From IMG/VR virus record IMGVR_UViG_3300035670_013167, positions 1 through 64,000 of that record: a stretch of 64,000 nucleotides of DNA; one strand, 5' to 3'. The notes below the pieces were generated by a model. It did no database searches. It saw only the letters and a list, made by a program, of their open reading frames with translations, and was not told where the DNA came from. Of this stretch, positions 59,044-64,000 are shown in pieces. The stretch is from a virus. Position 1 is the first letter of the stretch. Each line of letters starts with the position of its first letter. The translations under genes and the position numbers were made by a program.

Positions 59044-60361
59044 CTTTATCTTCATTTTTTATTTTAGATATAATTGAAGAAGTAGAATAACCAGGCTCAT
59101 TTGGAATAATTACTACTTCTGCCAAATCTTTTCCAACCACATCGTTCACAGAGTAATCAGAACCCTTTACAATAATATCCGGTTTTATTTTATTAATTAA
59201 TTCATAAGGAGTATCTTCTTCAAAGATAATCACTTCGTCAACAAACCTTAAAGATTCAAGCATTTTTTTTCTTATATCTTGATTATTTACAGGCCTGTCT
59301 TTACCCTTTAATTTTCTTGTAGATTCATCTGAATTTATGCCAACTATTAATTTATTGCCTAATTCTTTAGATTTACTCAAACTTTCCAAATGCCCAGAAT
59401 GCAATAAATCAAACACGCCTGACGTGAAAATAACCTTGTTAAACAAATTATTTGGTTCTATTGGTTTATTAAATTTATTCTTAACATAAATTGAAGCTCC
59501 ATCAAAAGCAATTTCTATTGATTTGTTTATAGAAAAGTCACTAAGTAATCCAGAGCACAATAAAGAAATAAAACAATCACCGGCTCCTATAACAGAAACA
59601 GCCTTTGTAGAGCTTTTTGGAAAAAATTCAAAATAATTATTTTCTACACAACCAACAACTCCTTTTCCTTCTATAGTTATCACTATAATTTCACAATCAG
59701 TATCTTTCTTTATAACTTCTATCTGGTCTTTCCAGTGTTCTTTACCAGTTAGTTCAAAAGCTTCTTTGTAATTAGGCTTTATTAAATCACACCCTCGCCA
59801 TTTAGAAATTGGACCCTTTTTTGGATCCACTATCTTGAATGCATTTTGCAGAGAATCAAACATTTTTTTTATTTCAAAATCATTAAAAATTCCCTTATTG
59901 TAATCCGAAAAAATTACAGCGTCGAATTTGTAAACTTCTAAATTCTTAGAAATCTTATTTTGAAAAAAATTCAATTGACTTTTTGTCAAATTATAATTTT
60001 TAGATTCGACATCAATTCTACACAAAGGAAAATCATTTTGATAAAATCTTTTTTTTCTAGGAACTTTAGAAAAATAAGGAAGCAAAACACTAAATTCTGT
60101 GTTTATGAAACTAAATTCAGACAACAAATCATAAATTTCTAAATCTAAAAATCCAAAATAAAATATTTCTTTGTTAAAATTTAAAAATTGATAACAAACA
60201 TTTGTAGCGCCACCTAATAATCTTTTATCAGGAAAGTAATTTTCGCAATTTAGAATTGGTATAGGAAATTCAGGACTAATTTTTTCTGCATTTACAAAAT
60301 GATAATCATCTATTATTGCATCGCCAACAACTGCTATTTTCTTATTTTGTAAATTAAACAT
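59039..60361 (-). CDS. hldE: bifunctional HldE: heptose kinase and adenylyltransferase
   Basis: 440 residues, both domains. The N-terminal PfkB-type kinase (KIAVVGDAIIDDY, LGGATNVCYQFLNF, VSVIGAGDCFISLLCSGLL) is followed by a nucleotidyltransferase (VIFTSGVFDLLHSGHLESL, KLIVGINSDESTRKLKG, DIIVKGSDYS). HldE makes ADP-heptose for LPS core. The TNGCFD motif reads TSGVFD, a small change from bacterial enzymes. ADP-heptose is also an innate-immune signal in animals, and phages use heptose nucleotides in modification. The operon continues to folA and thyA. Confidence 0.92.
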   Translation of the reverse strand: MFNLQNKKIAVVGDAIIDDYHFVNAEKISPEFPIPILNCENYFPDKRLLGGATNVCYQFLNFNKEIFYFGFLDLEIYDLLSEFSFINTEFSVLLPYFSKVPRKKRFYQNDFPLCRIDVESKNYNLTKSQLNFFQNKISKNLEVYKFDAVIFSDYNKGIFNDFEIKKMFDSLQNAFKIVDPKKGPISKWRGCDLIKPNYKEAFELTGKEHWKDQIEVIKKDTDCEIIVITIEGKGVVGCVENNYFEFFPKSSTKAVSVIGAGDCFISLLCSGLLSDFSINKSIEIAFDGASIYVKNKFNKPIEPNNLFNKVIFTSGVFDLLHSGHLESLSKSKELGNKLIVGINSDESTRKLKGKDRPVNNQDIRKKMLESLRFVDEVIIFEEDTPYELINKIKPDIIVKGSDYSVNDVVGKDLAEVVIIPNEPGYSTSSIISKIKNEDKA

Positions 60362-60887
60362 GAATATATTTTATAATTCTAAATTTAGACGAATCAATCA
60401 ATACAGAATCAACTTTCCAATCAGACCAATTTGCATTTGGAAACTTAACATCGCCCTCGTATTCTCCTTGGACATGAGTGACAATCATTGTTTTTACAAA
60501 TTTAGAATCTAAGCTTTCTTTAAATAATCTATATCCGCCTATTATAAATATTTGTTTATCGGCAAATAAATTTAAACAAATATTCATTGCTCCATCAAAA
60601 TCAGGAACCACAAAAAAATCCAAAGAATTAGAATGACCATCTACTAAAGTCTTCATAAAAAGATCAGGATCGGCCCAATACTTTGAAGAAATTATTATAT
60701 TTTTTCTATTTGGAAGAGGCCTAAATTTATTTGGCAAACTTTCCCAAGTATTTCTGCCCATAACACAGATGTTATTGGTAGTTAGTTTCTTAAAATTAGC
60801 CAAATCATCTGGTATGTGCCAAGGTATAGAATTTTTATATCCTATATTATAATTTTTATCGAATGCTACAATTATGTTTGCTATCAT
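60354..60887 (-). CDS. folA: dihydrofolate reductase
   Basis: 177 residues. IIVAFDKNYNIGYKNSIPWHIPDDLANFKKLT, GRNTWESLP, NIIISS and FIIGGYRLFKESLD follow the DHFR fold; the usual Asp/Glu of the active site is D27 in PDD. It regenerates tetrahydrofolate used by ThyA. Overlaps thyA and hldE by 4-8 nt. Confidence 0.95.
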   Translation of the reverse strand: MIANIIVAFDKNYNIGYKNSIPWHIPDDLANFKKLTTNNICVMGRNTWESLPNKFRPLPNRKNIIISSKYWADPDLFMKTLVDGHSNSLDFFVVPDFDGAMNICLNLFADKQIFIIGGYRLFKESLDSKFVKTMIVTHVQGEYEGDVKFPNANWSDWKVDSVLIDSSKFRIIKYIHV

Positions 60888-61756
60888 ACAGCTACGGGTA
60901 TATTTATTTTTTCTAATGGATTGTATTCTGATAAAATAAAATCATCAATATTATAAGAAAAAATATCTTTTGATTTTTTTATCAATAGTTTGGGAGAATC
61001 GGGTGGATTTTCTCTAGAGAGGTACTCTTCAACAGACTTGATTTGATTTTCATAAATATGGCAATCCCCCATAAAATGAATAAATTCAAAAGGAGTGCAA
61101 TTAGTTTGTTGAGCGAGCATAATGATTAAAGAACTATAAAACTGTATATTGGCCGGACATCCTATAGGAGCGTCTACAGATCTCTGGTAAAGAATTCCAG
61201 AAAGATTCCTATTGTCATCAACAAGAACTTGAAAAAGCATATGACAAGGAGGCAAACGCATTTTCTCTAAATCTTTTGGATTCCATAAAGTCCAAAGAGT
61301 TCTCCGGCAAGAATGATCTTGTTTTATTCTTTCTACTACGAATCTTAACTGATCAAAACCGCCGTGGCCATAATAAGGACTTTGATGAATTCCCTTGTTA
61401 TAATTTCCGCCAAAATGTCTCAGTTGAAAACCATAAACGGGACCGAAAACCTCTTCTTCAAAACCATGATTTTTTTCAAATTCTTTATCAACCCAAGGAG
61501 TCCAAAAATTACAGCCTATTTTTTTCAAGTCTTTATTAGAAGTTGATCCAGACAAAAACCAAATCAATTCTGCGAAGACTGACTTGGGCCAAACTTTTCT
61601 TTTAGTTATTATTGGAAAATAACCTGTATTCAGCTTATATCTAGCTGACATTCCAAATACAGATAATGTTTTTATATTCGTTCTCTTGTTTGTCCTAGAA
61701 ACTCCATGATCCAATATTTCTTGAAGACAATTATCGTAAGGATGACAAATATACAT
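60884..61756 (-). CDS. thyA: thymidylate synthase ThyA
   Basis: 290 residues. The catalytic Cys171 in LPPCHMLFQ, the RR of SCRRTLW, and DAPIGCPANIQFYSSL are clearly visible. It converts dUMP to dTMP, fed by dCMP deaminase (29707..30225). First gene of the thyA-folA-hldE operon, behind a structured leader of about 170 nt. Confidence 0.96.
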   Translation of the reverse strand: MYICHPYDNCLQEILDHGVSRTNKRTNIKTLSVFGMSARYKLNTGYFPIITKRKVWPKSVFAELIWFLSGSTSNKDLKKIGCNFWTPWVDKEFEKNHGFEEEVFGPVYGFQLRHFGGNYNKGIHQSPYYGHGGFDQLRFVVERIKQDHSCRRTLWTLWNPKDLEKMRLPPCHMLFQVLVDDNRNLSGILYQRSVDAPIGCPANIQFYSSLIIMLAQQTNCTPFEFIHFMGDCHIYENQIKSVEEYLSRENPPDSPKLLIKKSKDIFSYNIDDFILSEYNPLEKINIPVAV

Positions 61757-61930
61757 CTAAATGGGCCTTTCCTAAAGCGATCCTTTGGGCTTCGAACCCA
61801 TCAGTCCCAAAAGACAGGATCAATAATGAGGTAGTTCATCGAATTTATCAACTCAGTCGGCACCACCTCAAACCGCTATGGTTTTATCCATAAGTAGGGC
61901 TTTAATGTGTCACATTTGCCTGATCAGGTC
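61757..61930 (-). ncRNA. structured leader RNA upstream of thyA
   Basis: The minus-strand leader contains, 5' to 3': palindrome CCTGATCAGG (61919..61928), AATGTGACACATT (61904..61916), overlapping hairpins TATGG/CCATA and AAACC/GGTTT that exclude each other, a 9-bp stem (61862..61870 with 61827..61835), and a tRNA-like end: GATCCT/AGGATC (61816..61821 with 61779..61784) enclosing a T-arm-like hairpin TGGGTTCGAAGCCCA. It may be a riboswitch or attenuator for the operon. It is not a complete tRNA. Confidence 0.5.
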
Positions 61931-61934
61931 ATCT

Positions 61935-61962
61935 ATTATATTGTTTTTATATAATTAATCAA
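61935..61962 (-). promoter_or_regulatory. sigma-70-like promoter for thyA operon
   Basis: TTGATT (61962..61957), 16-nt spacer, TATAAT (61940..61935) on the minus strand. Transcription would start near 61928, so the whole structured leader would be transcribed. Confidence 0.55.
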
Positions 61963-62073
61963 TCCAAGTATTATTTCAAAAAACTTCCACAATCCCAAAG
62001 GAAGTAATATTAACCAAGTATAAAAAACAAACAACATAAAATTAATTACTATATTTGCTCTATCATTTTTCAA
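61936..62073 (-). CDS. small membrane protein
   Basis: 45 residues from TTG 62073 (KNDRANIVINFMLFVFYTW), one long membrane segment, basic end. The TTG overlaps the end of the LpxH-like gene. Its last codons overlap the thyA promoter. Plausible but unproven gene. Confidence 0.4.
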   Translation of the reverse strand: MKNDRANIVINFMLFVFYTWLILLPLGLWKFFEIILGLINYIKTI

Positions 62074-62755
62074 TTTCTTGAACATAATTAATTTCTACAA
62101 TTCCATTTTTTATCAACAAATAAGAACAAGGATTTTCAGTCCAACATCCGCTATTATAATAATGAACTTTTTCAGAATTATCACAAGTTGCAAAATGACT
62201 GTGTCCGCAACAAATAATATCGCACTTTTTAGCAAAACAATACTCTTTCGCTCTTTTGCAAATTTGCTCAGAACACCTTAGAAAAGTCTTGCTGTTTCTT
62301 TTGGCCAATCTAGACCAATAGAAATCTTTATCAATTTTTTGTAAAAATCTGTAGATGTTGTCTGCTATTTTTGTTAGTCTTGGATATTTCGATATAAAAT
62401 TATCAAATATATCGCCATGAATAATTAGTATTTTTTTATCTCCGCTTGTAAAGCAATATTCGCTTACAAAGTCAACTCCTATTAAATGAGAAATAATTTC
62501 AGAAGGGCCGTCATGATTACCGTTTATCCATATAACTTTTAATATTTTAGATAATTTTCTTATATCAGATAATATCTTCCATTGATTTTTTCTTAGTTTT
62601 CTAAAATCCCAACTATCAAATAAATCTCCGTTGATAACTAATTTTTTAGAAGGTATTTCTTGAGATTGTATTTTCTGTAGAAAATCAATAAGATTTTTAG
62701 ATTGACATACGTTACTGCCCAAATGAATATCACTAATTATTATTGCGTCGTTCAT
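62063..62755 (-). CDS. LpxH-like metallophosphoesterase
   Basis: 230 residues. ISDIHLGSN, LVINGDLFDSWD, WINGNHDGPSE, ILIIHGDIFD and CCGHSHFA are the five metal-binding blocks in order, as in UDP-2,3-diacylglucosamine hydrolases and relatives (YbbF/LpxH group). The HGDIFD and WSRLAKR spacing supports this subgroup. Its target in infection is unknown; lipid A synthesis would be one possibility. Confidence 0.8.
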   Translation of the reverse strand: MNDAIIISDIHLGSNVCQSKNLIDFLQKIQSQEIPSKKLVINGDLFDSWDFRKLRKNQWKILSDIRKLSKILKVIWINGNHDGPSEIISHLIGVDFVSEYCFTSGDKKILIIHGDIFDNFISKYPRLTKIADNIYRFLQKIDKDFYWSRLAKRNSKTFLRCSEQICKRAKEYCFAKKCDIICCGHSHFATCDNSEKVHYYNSGCWTENPCSYLLIKNGIVEINYVQEIEK

Positions 62756-62900
62756 TTTTCTTTTCTTTGGGCCATTTTCTTCTAACTAGTCCAATTCCAA
62801 CGGGCATTTTATAAGGAGCAATATCTCCAACTCCTCCTGTGGGTACAGAAGACATTGTTCCAGATTCTAATAATTTTAGCCATTCTTTAAAAGATTTCAA
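62733..62900 (-). CDS. tagged small basic protein (TTG start)
   Basis: 55 residues: M(TTG)KSFKEWLKLLES, the shared tag with L-L-E, then a Gly/Pro/Ser stretch (SSVPTGGVGDIAPY) and a basic end. The TTG overlaps the upstream stop as TTGA with GGAGG upstream. The end overlaps the LpxH-like gene by 23 nt. Confidence 0.6.
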   Translation of the reverse strand: MKSFKEWLKLLESGTMSSVPTGGVGDIAPYKMPVGIGLVRRKWPKEKKNERRNNN

Positions 62901-63280
62901 ACTATTCCTCCCATACTAGGATCAGCTTGTGGTTGGTCTTGCCCTTGCATTATTAATTTTTGAAGATCATCCATAGAAATCAAAAACTTTTCATCTGATC
63001 TTGGTTTAACTTTTTTATCATCTACATAATTAATATTTTTAATTTTCGGATCATTTATTTGTTTCACCAAAACATGAGTAATTTTTCCATTATCATTTTT
63101 TTTAAAATCTAAAATTGAATAAGGGCCTATATTAGTAATATTAGAGCCAAACGAAAAAAAAGAGGCTACTTTAGGGTCTTTTTTAAAATCATCCGGGTGT
63201 ATGCCGAGTTGGTCTCTTAGAGCAGAAAAATAATCTTCTTCTTCGTTTTTCAAAAAATTACTAAAAGATAAATTGTTCAT
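62897..63280 (-). CDS. hypothetical protein, weak tag
   Basis: 127 residues, starting MNNLSFSNFLKNEEEDYF, which resembles the shared tag more loosely. Contains GIHPDDFKKDPKVASFFSF and a Gln/Pro-rich end (GQDQPQADPSMGG). Coupled to 62733..62900. Confidence 0.55.
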   Translation of the reverse strand: MNNLSFSNFLKNEEEDYFSALRDQLGIHPDDFKKDPKVASFFSFGSNITNIGPYSILDFKKNDNGKITHVLVKQINDPKIKNINYVDDKKVKPRSDEKFLISMDDLQKLIMQGQDQPQADPSMGGIV

Positions 63281-63309
63281 AATTAATATATATGATCGGA
63301 GGCTTTTTT

Positions 63310-63699
63310 ATGAATTCACCAAATTTTTCTAATTTTAGACAATTATTAGACTTATGGGATAATAAAAAAACTGATTTCAATAAAAAATGTTTTATGGAAG
63401 ATAATAATTTAGTTTTTTTCTTCAAGAAAGACAAAACTTTATACGGAGCCTCAGAAAACAGCAGATTAGTCTTCGCAAGAATGAAAAATCCAGAACCAGA
63501 AGATAAAAAATGGAGCAAAGATGCAACGTTTTCGGCATATAATTTAGAAGAAGAAAAGCCAAATGAAATAGTTTTTGGAGAAAAAGATTTAGATAAAATC
63601 AAAGTAATGGACCAAGAAAAAGCAGAAAAAGAATTAGATAAAAAAGGCAAAAAAATGCCTTCAATGAGCGATTCAAATGACTCTGTAGAAGAAAAGTGA
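63310..63699 (+). CDS. hypothetical acidic protein, weak tag
   Basis: 129 residues from ATG 63310, which has CGGAGG 7 nt upstream (an earlier ATG at 63292 exists). Starts MNSPNFSNFRQLLDLWDNKK. Highly charged, with a Lys/Glu-rich C-terminal half. Divergent from 62897..63280. No known family. Confidence 0.55.
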   Translation: MNSPNFSNFRQLLDLWDNKKTDFNKKCFMEDNNLVFFFKKDKTLYGASENSRLVFARMKNPEPEDKKWSKDATFSAYNLEEEKPNEIVFGEKDLDKIKVMDQEKAEKELDKKGKKMPSMSDSNDSVEEK

Positions 63700-63700
63700 A

Positions 63701-64000
63701 TTAACTTTTATATAATTCAATATCTTTTTTACTTAATTTTATAAATTTTTCTTCTTTTATTCTTTCGTAAAATTCATAATCTAATCTATAGAAATCATTT
63801 AGTTCACGAAGCTTTTCTTGATTTGAAGGAAAATAATCTATTTTTATTTTTTTACCTTCTATAATTTGTGTCAGATGTCCAGAATTGTCCTGTTTAAGTT
63901 CAAAATTTTCTAATTTAGTGACTTTATTCAAATCTTCAATCAAGCTATTCCACTCTCCAAACAAATAAACATTAGTATTTTCAGTAAAAAAATCAGTTTG
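63701..64000 (-). CDS. partial protein, C-terminus only (sulfotransferase-like?)
   Basis: The frame is open to the window edge (at least 99 residues, beginning QTDFFTENTN at the edge). The end contains ELNDFYRLDYEFYERIKEE, reminiscent of the terminal helix of sulfotransferases. Too short to assign. Confidence 0.5.
   Translation of the reverse strand, partial: QTDFFTENTNVYLFGEWNSLIEDLNKVTKLENFELKQDNSGHLTQIIEGKKIKIDYFPSNQEKLRELNDFYRLDYEFYERIKEEKFIKLSKKDIELYKS

Noticed and set aside
61757-61860. Possible tRNA gene, from the GGGTTCGAAGCCC T-arm
   Set aside because: An acceptor-like stem and T-arm can be drawn, but only about 15 nt separate them on the 5' side, so there is no room for D and anticodon arms, and no CCA end follows. 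Kept as part of a structured leader.
1-64000. Window as a bacterial chromosome segment
   Set aside because: Cellular-type genes are many, but there are no ribosomal, tRNA-synthetase or central-metabolism operons; compact overlapping small genes, late-type promoters, virion-type repeat proteins and a split polymerase fit a very large phage better.

Overview
The window is a densely packed, strongly AT-rich piece of what is almost certainly a very large tailed-phage genome (jumbo or 'huge' Caudoviricetes). Genes abut or overlap by 1-35 nt, mostly on the minus strand. Nucleotide-metabolism genes (thyA, folA, dCMP deaminase, dUTPase-like), phoH, two sigma-like proteins, low-complexity virion-type proteins and a C-family DNA polymerase sit beside genes usually thought of as cellular: translation factor IF3, ribosomal protein bS21, peptide deformylase, DnaJ, GroES, ClpP, IscA/HesB, an aldehyde dehydrogenase and the PrkA-YeaH-SpoVR trio. 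No rRNA, ribosomal operon, integrase or CRISPR array was seen. The host cannot be named; heptose, rhamnose and LpxH-like genes hint at Gram-negative surface chemistry.

Layout. 1-6.6 kb: Thr-Pro repeat and LamG-like structural proteins, Sec-exported proteins (CAP domain and others), and a plus-strand pair of a CDA-fold deaminase and a DUF3445 heme-dependent N-demethylase. 6.6-13.7 kb: sigma factors, RmlB, phosphoesterase, GNAT, an amidoligase and hypotheticals. 13.7-19.2 kb: a long beta-repeat protein, intein-containing PhoH and a tagged zincin. 19.1-25.5 kb: glycosyltransferases, RmlC, small genes, DnaJ and GroES. 25.4-33.8 kb: zinc ribbon, ALDH, IscA, IF3, dCMP deaminase, lipoprotein, deformylase, RHH protein and bS21. 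33.8-42.7 kb: two GT-B-like proteins, DHH phosphoesterase, the C-terminal half of DNA polymerase III alpha and a BCS1-like AAA ATPase. 42.7-47.8 kb: tagged acidic-repeat protein, an IS605-type tnpB element, ATP-grasp ligase and methyltransferase. 47.8-57.8 kb: the N-terminal half of the polymerase (intein, plus a frame break in the PHP motif), ClpP, SpoVR, YeaH and intein-containing PrkA. 57.5-64 kb: zinc ribbon, tagged small proteins, HldE, DHFR, ThyA behind a structured leader, LpxH-like phosphoesterase, more tagged proteins and a partial gene. No gene-free stretch exceeds about 300 bases.

Two signals tie the window together. First, a T4-late-like element TATAAATA/CATAAATA stands directly before many start codons, often only 3-6 nt away, and the window encodes a tiny protein with sigma region 2 only. 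Second, at least eight otherwise unrelated proteins share an N-terminal tag of the form M-x-(x)-F-x-x-W/Y-L/I-...-E. In most of them it ends in (L/I)-x-E, resembling the T4 capsid-targeting sequence and its prohead-protease site. Together these suggest a regulon of late, capsid-internal (possibly injected) proteins that includes a metallopeptidase, an EF-hand/acidic-repeat protein and small basic proteins.

Other points: three LAGLIDADG inteins in core genes (one a probable class 3 'WCT' intein), a split alpha subunit of DNA polymerase III, repeated TTGA start/stop couplings, and a probable ATT start codon in an FmdB-like gene.
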